Below are positions 1 to 6,368 of a DNA stretch of 9,637 nt, piece by piece. The notes beneath the pieces are model-generated. The model had not been told where the DNA came from. It saw nothing but the letters and a program-made list of their open reading frames with translations, and ran no database searches. The position numbers and the translations under genes are program-made. How positions within the stretch are numbered: the stretch's first letter is position 1; every line of letters starts with the position of its first letter. Source of the stretch: Dehalococcoidia bacterium UBA6808 (lineage in GTDB: Bacteria; Chloroflexota; Dehalococcoidia; GIF9; UBA5629); assembly GCA_002452695.1 (NCBI GenBank), contig DKFA01000079.1, positions 1 to 9,637 on the forward strand. Reading direction: 5' to 3'.

Positions 1-1688
1 TATTGGGCAGGACATTGAAGGAAGCGCCTTCTGATGCTGATTGCGTTAGCCATAGCTACCTTGTTCGCTCCGGCATGGTGCAGCAGGTCATGACAGGCGT
101 GTATTCGCTCCTGCCGCTGGGCTGGCGCACCTTCCGCAAGATCGAAAACATCATCCGCGAGGAGATGGATGCTGCAGGAGGTCAGGAGCTTATGATGCCT
201 TCCCTGCAGCCGATGGAACTGTGGGAGAAGTCCGGCCGACTGCCTTCGTTCGACAAAACCCTTTTCACCGTGAGGGACCGCAAGGACCACATCATGGCGC
301 TGGGGCCGACACACGAGGAGGTCATCACCAACCTGGTCGGCCGGATCGTGCAGAGCTACCGCGACCTGCCCCAATTGCCCTACCAGATACAGAACAAGTT
401 CAGGGACGAGCCACGTCCCCGCGGCGGTCTGCTGAGGGTGCGCGAGTTCTTCATGAAGGACCTTTACAGCTTCGACGCCGACGAGGACGGGCTGGATGAA
501 AGCTACCGCAAGATGGTGCAGGCCTACAAGAACATCTACAGACGCTGCGGTCTGCCCGCCGTGATGGTCGAGGCCGACAGCGGCGCCATCGGCGGCAAGG
601 CCTCGCACGAATTCATGCTGCTGGTCGAGAGCGGCGAGGACGAGATCATCTTCTGCCCCAAATGTGAATATGCCGCCAATATGGAGAAGGCCACCAGCAT
701 CAAGCCCGCCGGCAAGGCTGAAGACCCGCTGGCCGTGGAAGAGGTCTCCACTCCCGGCCTTAAATCCATTGAAGAGGTCGCCGGCTTCCTCAATGTTAAG
801 GCCGACCAAACGCTCAAATCGGTCTTCTACGTGTGCGACGGGCAGGTAATCTTTGTGGTCATCAGGGGCGACTTCGAGGTCAACGAGACCAAGCTCAAGA
901 ACGTGCTCAAGTGCACCGAGATGCATATGGCCACCGAGGCCGAGGTGCAGGAAGCCGGCATCGTGGCCGGCTATGCCTCCGCCATCGGGCTTAAAGGCAT
1001 CAAGATTGTGGCCGACGACTCCATCAAGCTGGGCAGTAATTTCGTAGCCGGCGCCAACAAGCCTGACACACATCTGAAGAATGTCAACTTCCCGCGTGAT
1101 TTCAACGCTGATATAGTCGCGGATATCGCCAAAGCGCGTGCAGGGGACCCATGCCCTAAATGCCAGGGTCCGGTCAAGATCGAGCGCGGCATCGAAGTCG
1201 GGCACGTCTTCAAGTTGGGCACCTTCCTCAGCGAGAGGCTGGGCGCCTACTTCCTGGATAAGGACGGAAACAGCAAGCCCATCATCATGGGCTGCTACGG
1301 CATCGGGTTAGGCCGCCTGCTGGCTGCCGCCATCGAGCAGAACCACGACGACAAGGGCATCATCTGGCCGCTACCCATCGCACCCTACCAGGTCTACCTG
1401 TGCTCTATCAAGGCCGACGATGCCAACGTCGCAGCCAAAGCCGAGAAGCTGTACAACGACCTGACCGCAGCCGGCATCGAGGTGCTTTTCGATGACCGGC
1501 CCGAATCACCCGGCGTCAAATTCAACGACGCCGACCTGATCGGCCTCCCGCTCAGAATCGTGATCAGCCCGCGCACACTGAAAGACAATGGCGTAGAGGT
1601 CAAATGGCGCAAAGACAAGGAGACCCGCAACCTGCCGCTGGAAGGCCTGATTGAGGCCGTCAAAGGCCTGCTGGACAAGGCAGTTTAA
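1..1688 (+). CDS. proS: Prolyl-tRNA synthetase, bacterial type with editing insertion (5' end cut by window)
   Basis: Charges tRNA-Pro with proline in the cytoplasm (class II aaRS). The visible 561 residues, numbered from the TTG at base 3, contain the motif 1 region (about 55-70), GPTHEE (101-106), motif 2 with FRDEPRPRGGLLRVREF (133-149), and motif 3 MGCYGIGLGR (429-438). The C-terminal anticodon-binding domain spans about 460-555. Between motifs 2 and 3 lies the YbaK-like insertion domain (about 240-375), which in this family hydrolyses Ala-tRNA-Pro; TLKSVFYV (270-277) carries its expected lysine. CPKC pairs at 218-221 and 384-387 resemble those in many bacterial ProRS. The TTG at base 3 is probably an internal Leu: family members begin several residues before the 'GRTLKEAP' segment and the frame is open to the window edge. 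The stop codon shares one base with the next gene (TAATG), and an AAGG inside the 3' end serves as that gene's Shine-Dalgarno. Confidence 0.97.
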   Translation, partial: LGRTLKEAPSDADCVSHSYLVRSGMVQQVMTGVYSLLPLGWRTFRKIENIIREEMDAAGGQELMMPSLQPMELWEKSGRLPSFDKTLFTVRDRKDHIMALGPTHEEVITNLVGRIVQSYRDLPQLPYQIQNKFRDEPRPRGGLLRVREFFMKDLYSFDADEDGLDESYRKMVQAYKNIYRRCGLPAVMVEADSGAIGGKASHEFMLLVESGEDEIIFCPKCEYAANMEKATSIKPAGKAEDPLAVEEVSTPGLKSIEEVAGFLNVKADQTLKSVFYVCDGQVIFVVIRGDFEVNETKLKNVLKCTEMHMATEAEVQEAGIVAGYASAIGLKGIKIVADDSIKLGSNFVAGANKPDTHLKNVNFPRDFNADIVADIAKARAGDPCPKCQGPVKIERGIEVGHVFKLGTFLSERLGAYFLDKDGNSKPIIMGCYGIGLGRLLAAAIEQNHDDKGIIWPLPIAPYQVYLCSIKADDANVAAKAEKLYNDLTAAGIEVLFDDRPESPGVKFNDADLIGLPLRIVISPRTLKDNGVEVKWRKDKETRNLPLEGLIEAVKGLLDKAV

Positions 1689-2212
1689 TGGCAAAGTGTG
1701 ATCAAATGGAAAACAAAGTATTAGTCGCTTACGCTACCAAACACGGCCATACGGCAGAGATTGCCGAGAAGATCGGACGGGTGCTCAAAGATGACGGACT
1801 GCAGGTCGACATTATCAATGTTAATAAGGTCAAGGATATCAAGCAGTATACGGCTGTCGTAGTCGGCACCGCTACCTACATAGCAACCTGGCGCAGGGAA
1901 TTCCTGCGCTTCCTGGCCGCCAACGAGAAATACCTTGCCACCATCCCTGTCTGGCTCTTCTCCAGCGGCCCGATGGGCGAGGGAGACCCATTGGAACTGT
2001 CGCAGGGCTGGCGCTACCCTGAGAATAATAAAGCCTATATAGACGCAATCAAGCCCAGGGACATCACCGTCTTCCAGGGTGCCATCGACCTCGATAAGAT
2101 GGGCTTCTTCGAAAAATGGGTGATCAAGAACGTCAAGGCCCCGGTGGGCGACTTCCGTGACTGGAACCTGATCACCAAATGGGCTGAAAGCATCGCTCTG
2201 TCGTTAAAGTAG
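1688..2212 (+). CDS. Flavodoxin-domain protein, HemG-like (putative FMN oxidoreductase)
   Basis: A 174-residue flavodoxin-fold protein. The FMN phosphate loop is YATKHGHTA (15-23), followed by the second loop VVVGTATYIATW (57-68) and the third loop WLFSSGPMGEGD (89-100). The C-terminal KAPVGDFRDW (150-159) is typical of the family that includes menaquinone-dependent protoporphyrinogen oxidase HemG and many uncharacterised flavodoxin-domain proteins. I see no membrane segment or signal peptide. The ATG at 1688 is chosen because AAGG sits seven bases upstream; a second ATG at 1706 matches where many homologues begin, so the first six residues could be non-native. The one-base overlap with proS implies co-transcription and translational coupling. 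Protoporphyrinogen oxidation is possible, but no heme gene is in view, so the substrate is undetermined. It is followed at once by a 250-bp convergent spacer. Confidence 0.85.
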   Translation: MAKCDQMENKVLVAYATKHGHTAEIAEKIGRVLKDDGLQVDIINVNKVKDIKQYTAVVVGTATYIATWRREFLRFLAANEKYLATIPVWLFSSGPMGEGDPLELSQGWRYPENNKAYIDAIKPRDITVFQGAIDLDKMGFFEKWVIKNVKAPVGDFRDWNLITKWAESIALSLK

Positions 2213-2213
2213 A

Positions 2214-2276
2214 CTATTCAGGCAGGCTCAAAGAAATATATACAGCATCAACGAGCAGGTCGTATTTAATTTTCAT
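2214..2276 (-). pseudogene. N-terminal relic of a DUF2283-family small protein
   Basis: On the minus strand, ATG at 2276-2274 opens a 20-codon frame ending in TAG at 2216-2214. It reads MKIKYD, two residues, then VDAVYISLS. This closely matches the start of DUF2283 proteins as I remember the family (MKIKYD-x-x-x-DALYIRLS), which are usually about 60-90 residues. The downstream glycine-rich part is missing: the frame stops two bases from the flavodoxin stop codon and runs into its coding sequence. A good Shine-Dalgarno (AAAGG, 2287-2283) lies six bases before the ATG, consistent with a once-translated gene. DUF2283 genes often sit next to DUF4258-type genes in toxin-antitoxin-like pairs; function here is unknown. 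I read this as a truncated remnant, not a working gene. The main doubt is that the match is only about 17 residues. Confidence 0.55.
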
Positions 2277-2301
2277 TTCGTGCCTTTATTACACCTGCTT
2301 G
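2252..2301. repeat. Inverted repeat with 32-nt loop around the DUF2283 relic start
   Basis: CGAGCAGGT (2252-2260) faces ACCTGCTTG (2293-2301). The inner seven bases are perfectly complementary and one further pair is G-T on the + strand. In minus-strand RNA the arms would enclose the ribosome-binding site and ATG of the DUF2283 relic. The 32-base loop is too long and no T-tract follows closely, so it is not a typical intrinsic terminator. Chance occurrence is possible. Confidence 0.3.
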
Positions 2302-2305
2302 GCTG

Positions 2306-2354
2306 AATAACCGCCTTCTTAAGCGGCCGTAAACTCATAATCTACGCGGTTATT
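2306..2354. repeat. Perfect 9-bp inverted repeat in the convergent spacer, possible terminator
   Basis: AATAACCGC (2306-2314) is exactly complementary to GCGGTTATT (2346-2354), with a 31-base interval. Inside the interval a competing imperfect hairpin, CCGCCTT/AAGCGG, can form near 2311-2326. On the + strand the right arm is followed by the AT-rich stretch 2355-2370, so it could help end transcription of the proS-flavodoxin unit. The long loop makes this uncertain. No other terminator candidate is visible between the two convergent transcripts. Confidence 0.3.
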
Positions 2355-2362
2355 ATTATCTA

Positions 2363-2461
2363 TCATTTTACAGGCTTAAAAACCTTCTGAACGGCCATAT
2401 TGCGCTTCTCATCACGACTATAGCACGGGTCTTTCCAGGCAATAATGATTACGTATTCCGG
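2363..2461 (-). pseudogene. Unrecognised C-terminal coding remnant (32 codons)
   Basis: In the spacer downstream of the CoA-binding gene, one minus-strand frame stays open from the codon at 2461 to a TGA at 2365-2363. It reads PEYVIIIAWKDP followed by a charged, Lys/Arg-rich end. A hydrophobic beta-strand-like YVIIIAW followed by a basic tail looks like the end of a real small protein, and the frame continues upstream only as an out-of-frame overlap of the CoA-binding gene. It has no start of its own. It lies 86 bases upstream of the DUF2283 relic on the same strand, where a DUF4258-like partner might be expected, but I cannot assign it to a family. A 32-codon open frame can occur by chance. 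Confidence 0.25.
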
Positions 2462-2462
2462 T

Positions 2463-3854
2463 TTAGTGCGATTCCCGCCACTTCCTGTACCAGTTGAGTG
2501 CGCCCAAGCACCTGATGGTGATGGCCGCCGAGGGGAAGACCGGGATGTGCCGCTCCTCAAGGTAATCGGTTATCTCACCGTTGAACTTGAGCATTTCCAG
2601 AGCCCAGACGGCCAGAGGCTTGCCCTTCTCCGCTGCTGTGGTGAACTTCGAGCAGAGGTCCTCAGCTTTAAAGGAGATGAAAGGCTCTGGCAGTTCCAGC
2701 GCCATCAAGTCCACGTTTTCATCCTCCGCCATGGCCAGGATGTAAGCCTCGTGGTTGTTCTGTAATGGATGTGATGGATAGACCACGCCGAAGTCAAAGG
2801 GATTGAGGTTGATTTCCCAGGGCGGGAAGCTGCCCTTCAGTTTCTCATAGCTGGCCTGTCCGGGATGCGCCATGACCAGGCCGTGCTGAGAACAGGCGTC
2901 CGTGGCCAGTACGGCCTCACCGCCGGGAAAAGTGCCTATTGCGATACGGTTTCCCTTCGGTAAAGGCAGGTAGCCGAAAGCCTTGGCCAGGTAGAGGAAA
3001 TCGTCCAGCGTCTCGGCCCTGATCACGCCAGCCTGCTTGAGGGCGGCATCGAAAACCACGTCGTTGGCGCGTGCCAGTGAGCCGGTATGTGACATGGCCG
3101 CTTTCGCCCCGGCCTCGCTCCTACCACCCTTTAAAACCACCACAGGCTTGAGACGCGTAGCCTCCCTGAGCAATTGGAAAAAGCGCCGGGCATCACCCTT
3201 GACCGCCTCCAGGTGTATCATCAATACCTCGGTTTCAGGGTCATGCGCCAGGTATTCCAAGGCATCGACCTCGGTCAGATCCATCTTGTTGCCCAGGTCG
3301 ATCAGCTTGGCAATATTCATGTGAAAATCTGATACGATCCAGTTGAAGCGCGGCTCGTACATGCCCGACTGGAAGATGAAGGACACATTGCCGGGCGGCA
3401 ATTTCTTGACGGCGGCGAAGCTGATTGTGAAACCGGCGTGGCTGTTGATTGGGCTGAGAGCGTTGGGGCCAATCGCCCTGATGCCCTGCTGCCTGAGGAT
3501 GGCAGCCATCTCCGCCTGTATCTTCCTGCCTTCTTCACCGGTCTCGGAAAAACCGCCCGTGGTTATACCGACGCCGCCTATCTTGCTGCCGTCCAGCCCC
3601 TTCACTACTTCCAGCACATTGCGGACCGGCACAGATATTGCTACCAGGTCTATATAGTCATCTATCTCGGCTACCGTCCTGTAGCATCTGATGCCGTTGA
3701 TGTTGTCTTCTTTGGGGTTGATGGGATAGATGCGGCCTTTATAGCCAAGCCTGAGCAGATTGCTGACCAGGTTATAGTTGGGGGAGAGAGGGTTACGGGT
3801 AGCTCCGACAAGGGCTACGCTGCGCGGGTTAAAGAAGCGGTCCAATATTTCCAT
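2463..3854 (-). CDS. CoA-binding protein, acyl-CoA synthetase (NDP-forming) alpha-subunit type
   Basis: A 463-residue protein with the architecture of the alpha part of ADP-forming acetyl/acyl-CoA synthetase. An N-terminal Rossmann CoA-binding domain (1-130) contains SVALVGATRNP (12-22) and YPINPK (43-48). Next is a succinyl-CoA-ligase-like domain (about 150-290) with LGNKMDLTE (187-195) and the phosphohistidine segment SHTGSLA (255-261, His256). A third ligase domain follows (about 300-460, GGEAVLATDA 311-320). Glu216 in MIHLE fits the glutamate that supports the phosphohistidine in this family. The nucleotide-binding ATP-grasp (beta) part is absent from the protein and its neighbours, so a partner must be encoded elsewhere if the enzyme is active. 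Two usual motifs diverge: GPNAL for GPNCLG, and FQSGMYEP for SQSGALG. It lies 103 bp beyond pheT on the same strand; GGGAAGGG lies upstream of the ATG at a rather long distance. The acyl substrate is unknown. Confidence 0.85.
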   Translation of the reverse strand: MEILDRFFNPRSVALVGATRNPLSPNYNLVSNLLRLGYKGRIYPINPKEDNINGIRCYRTVAEIDDYIDLVAISVPVRNVLEVVKGLDGSKIGGVGITTGGFSETGEEGRKIQAEMAAILRQQGIRAIGPNALSPINSHAGFTISFAAVKKLPPGNVSFIFQSGMYEPRFNWIVSDFHMNIAKLIDLGNKMDLTEVDALEYLAHDPETEVLMIHLEAVKGDARRFFQLLREATRLKPVVVLKGGRSEAGAKAAMSHTGSLARANDVVFDAALKQAGVIRAETLDDFLYLAKAFGYLPLPKGNRIAIGTFPGGEAVLATDACSQHGLVMAHPGQASYEKLKGSFPPWEINLNPFDFGVVYPSHPLQNNHEAYILAMAEDENVDLMALELPEPFISFKAEDLCSKFTTAAEKGKPLAVWALEMLKFNGEITDYLEERHIPVFPSAAITIRCLGALNWYRKWRESH

Positions 3855-3872
3855 TTTTGTATCATTTCCCTT

Positions 3873-3894
3873 CCCTCACCCACAAGGGAGAGGG
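3873..3894. repeat. Palindromic GGGAGAGGG-type hairpin, probable dispersed intergenic repeat
   Basis: CCCTC-A-CCC (3873-3881), loop ACAA (3882-3885), GGG-A-GAGGG (3886-3894) forms a nine-position stem with a single A-A mismatch and a four-base loop. The sequence resembles the CCCTCACCC/GGGAGAGGG palindromes scattered between genes in many bacterial genomes. It sits between pheT and the CoA-binding gene, about 18 bases before the latter's start codon. Neither strand has a typical terminator layout for the genes present: on the minus strand it is followed by AAGGGAAATG rather than a U-tract. Confidence 0.5.
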
Positions 3895-3908
3895 TATTCT
3901 TTTATTTA

Positions 3909-3930
3909 AAGAGTGGCAAATGCACCTCTT
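3909..3930 (-). terminator. Weak candidate terminator after pheT
   Basis: About 28 bases past the pheT stop, the minus strand reads AAGAGGTG, loop CATTTGC, CACTCTT, then TAAATAAAA. This gives a seven-pair stem with one bulged G. The tail is AU-rich but not a clean U-tract, so termination may be partial and the CoA-binding gene may receive read-through. The same stretch also holds a poor promoter-like pair (TTGAAG, 17 bases, TTTAAA), so its role is ambiguous. Confidence 0.25.
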
Positions 3931-3957
3931 CAACACTCCACATAATGAGAGGGATAT

Positions 3958-6360
3958 TTATGAGCGCAGGGTAACGCCAAACTCCTTTGAAAGCAGGGCC
4001 AGTATCTGTTTCTGGATTCCGTCTACCTCGTCGTCCTTGAGCGTGCGGTCCGCCGCCTGGTAGGTGAGCCTGAAGCCCATCGATTTCTTGCCTGCCGGCA
4101 CTTGTTTACCCTTGTAAAGGTCGAAGAGTCTGAACTCTGTGACTATACTGAACTTCTTCAGGGCAGTCTGGATATTGTCGTAGGTAACATCAGCATCGAC
4201 CAGCAGGGCAATGTCCCTGGTCACGCTGGGGTATTTGGAAGCAGCTTTATAGACCAGCGGTTTGGAGGCAACGGAGAACAGCCTTTCCACGTCCAGCTCG
4301 AAGAGGTAGGCTTTCTCAGCGATATCGAAGTTGGCCAGCACCTGGGGGTGTACCTCGCCGATCACGCCGATCCTGGTTTTACCCAGCATGATATCGGCGC
4401 AGCAGGCCTGATTGAAGGATGGGTCATCGCCTGACACGAAATCGGCCTGTATGCCGCATTTGGCCAGCACGGCCTGCACCACGCCCTTGGTATAGTAGAA
4501 ATCGGCCGGCTTGGGCTTGGACTGCCAGTAATTATCCGGTACGACGCTGTCGACCAGGCCGCATAGTATCTCATTCTCTTTAGGCAGGTCTTTGGCCCGC
4601 GGGATGAAGGCCTTGTTTATCTCAAATAAACGTATGTTGTTATCACGGTTACGCTGATTGCGCCCGAGTACGGAGAGCACTCCAGCGCGAATGGTGTTAC
4701 GCAGATACTCCAGATCGCGGCTCATGAAGTTCTCCAGCTTGAGCGGGGCCGGTCCTTTCAGTTCACCCTCCGGAGAAAGCTTCTTTAATACCTCTATACT
4801 GGTCAGCGGGTAGGTGATGATTTCCTGGAAACCCATGGCCGCCATAATCTCACGCAACTGTTGACGGAAGTTGAACAGCCTCGATCCCTCGCCGGTCGGC
4901 AGGGGCGAGCTCAGCAGTGATTCAGGTATATTATCGTAGCCGATCACCCTGGCGACTTCTTCGACCAGGTCGGCCGTGCAGTTGATATCATTACGCCACC
5001 ACGGCTTGTAAGCATATATCGCGCCTGCGCCGGCCTTTTCGCATTCCAGCCCCAGCGCACTGAGACAGCGCTCAATCTCGCCAAGGGTAAGATCAAAGCC
5101 GAGCAGCCTCTTAACATCGCGCTCAGAAATGGAGACAGGCTTCTTTTCAGGTTTGCCCGGATAGCAGTCCACAATGCCTTTGGCTACCGTACCGGCGCCC
5201 AGCTTCGCCATCAACTGTGTGGCCCTCTTAGCCGCGTACCAGGTTAATTCGGGGTTGAGACCTTTCTCATACCTGGATGAGGCTTCGCTGCCCAGCTTGA
5301 GGGCCAGTGCGCCCCTGTGGATAACGGCCTGGCTGAAGCTGGCCGATTCCAGCAGGATAGTTTTAGTATGCTCCTGCACTTCGCTGGCCAGCCCGCCCAT
5401 GATGCCGGCCACTGCCACAGCCCTTTCGGCATCGGCGATCAACAAATTATTATGCTTGAACTTGCGTTCTTGCCCATCGAGGGTATACATGGTCTCATCG
5501 TCGGCAGCCCGCCTGACAATGATCTTCTGGCCCCTGATCTGTTTATAATCGAAGGAGTGCAACGGCTGGCCGAACTCCAGCATTACATAGTTGGTCACAT
5601 CTACGATGTTGATGATGGGCCTCATGCCGCATGCGGTCAGGCGGTCCTGCATCCATTTGGGCGAAGGCACCAGCTTGACATCTTCAATTACGGTAGCGCA
5701 ATAACGCGGGCACAGGTCAGGCGCCTGTATCTCTACCGAGATCAGCGACTCCACCTCCTTACCAGATTCCTGATATGACAGATCCGGCATTCTGAACGGC
5801 TTGCCTGTCAATGCTGCTATCTCACGCGCAATGCCCATCATCGACAGGCAGTCAGCGCGGTTGGGAGTGATATCAATATCGAAGATGGCATCCCCCATAT
5901 AGTCTGTCAGAGGTTTGCCTATCTCATAGTCCTGCGGTAATACCAGGATGCCCTCGTGGTTATCCGAAATGCCCAGCTCCTTCTCAGAACAGATCATGCC
6001 CTCGGAGTACACGCCCCTGATCTTGGCCGGTTTGAGCTCCTCCAACTTGCCGGTATGTCCGTCGATCAGTTTCGCGCCGGTCAGGGCGAAGGCGATCTTG
6101 TCGTTTACTGCCAGGTTGGGTGCGCCGCAGACCACGGTCCACTGTCTATTGCCCAGATCCACTGTGGCCAGCTTGAGACGGTCGGCATTGGGATGAGGTT
6201 CGACGGCCAGAATACGGCCCACATAAACCTTGTCCCAGCTACCGCCGATGATCTGAATATCGGCCACCTCCAATCCAGCTTCGGTCAGCTTGCGCGCCAG
6301 CTCGTTGTTAGAGATGTCGATATCAACGTATTCTTTTAACCAGTTCAGAGGGACTCTCAT
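3958..6360 (-). CDS. pheT: Phenylalanyl-tRNA synthetase beta subunit
   Basis: The 800-residue beta subunit of the (alpha-beta)2 PheRS, the usual bacterial length. From the N-terminus: the MRVPLNWLKEYVDID start region; the EMAP/OB-like tRNA-binding domain (about 40-150, with HPNADRLKL 56-64); the B3/B4 editing domain (about 205-370) with GQPLHSFD (264-271, His268) and GIMGG-SEV (319-328, Glu327), the site that hydrolyses Tyr-tRNA-Phe in this family; the B5 domain (about 400-480); a catalytically inactive class II-like core (about 495-690); and the C-terminal ferredoxin-fold anticodon-binding domain (from about 706, SKYPSVTRDIALLVD). The ATG at 6360 lies eight bases after the pheS stop with only a weak AGTGA-like Shine-Dalgarno, so translation is probably coupled. 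Residues 485-492 read SPLPTGEG, encoded by a GC-rich palindromic stretch (see findings). Confidence 0.98.
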   Translation of the reverse strand: MRVPLNWLKEYVDIDISNNELARKLTEAGLEVADIQIIGGSWDKVYVGRILAVEPHPNADRLKLATVDLGNRQWTVVCGAPNLAVNDKIAFALTGAKLIDGHTGKLEELKPAKIRGVYSEGMICSEKELGISDNHEGILVLPQDYEIGKPLTDYMGDAIFDIDITPNRADCLSMMGIAREIAALTGKPFRMPDLSYQESGKEVESLISVEIQAPDLCPRYCATVIEDVKLVPSPKWMQDRLTACGMRPIINIVDVTNYVMLEFGQPLHSFDYKQIRGQKIIVRRAADDETMYTLDGQERKFKHNNLLIADAERAVAVAGIMGGLASEVQEHTKTILLESASFSQAVIHRGALALKLGSEASSRYEKGLNPELTWYAAKRATQLMAKLGAGTVAKGIVDCYPGKPEKKPVSISERDVKRLLGFDLTLGEIERCLSALGLECEKAGAGAIYAYKPWWRNDINCTADLVEEVARVIGYDNIPESLLSSPLPTGEGSRLFNFRQQLREIMAAMGFQEIITYPLTSIEVLKKLSPEGELKGPAPLKLENFMSRDLEYLRNTIRAGVLSVLGRNQRNRDNNIRLFEINKAFIPRAKDLPKENEILCGLVDSVVPDNYWQSKPKPADFYYTKGVVQAVLAKCGIQADFVSGDDPSFNQACCADIMLGKTRIGVIGEVHPQVLANFDIAEKAYLFELDVERLFSVASKPLVYKAASKYPSVTRDIALLVDADVTYDNIQTALKKFSIVTEFRLFDLYKGKQVPAGKKSMGFRLTYQAADRTLKDDEVDGIQKQILALLSKEFGVTLRS

Positions 6361-6368
6361 AGTTCACT

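Noticed and set aside
3..5. TTG as the start codon of proS
   Set aside because: The frame is open to the window edge and ProRS homologues begin several residues earlier, so this is an internal Leu of a truncated gene.
2274..2339. Short minus-strand frame of 21 codons whose TGA overlaps the ATG of the DUF2283 relic
   Set aside because: It has no recognisable family features, its start has no good ribosome-binding site, and a frame of this length is expected by chance.
2213..2462. tRNA or small structured RNA gene in the spacer
   Set aside because: No acceptor stem, T-loop consensus or other known RNA signature was found; the stretch is better explained by the relic frames and inverted repeats.
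3780..3800. GGGGAGAGAGGGTTA-like stretch inside the CoA-binding gene, resembling the intergenic palindrome
   Set aside because: It encodes part of the normal CoA-binding loop at the expected length (TRNPLSPN region), so there is no sign of an inserted repeat.
3901..3935. Promoter for the CoA-binding gene (TTGAAG, 17 bases, TTTAAA on the minus strand)
   Set aside because: Both boxes match only 4 of 6 positions and the stretch overlaps the candidate pheT terminator; too weak to list as a feature.
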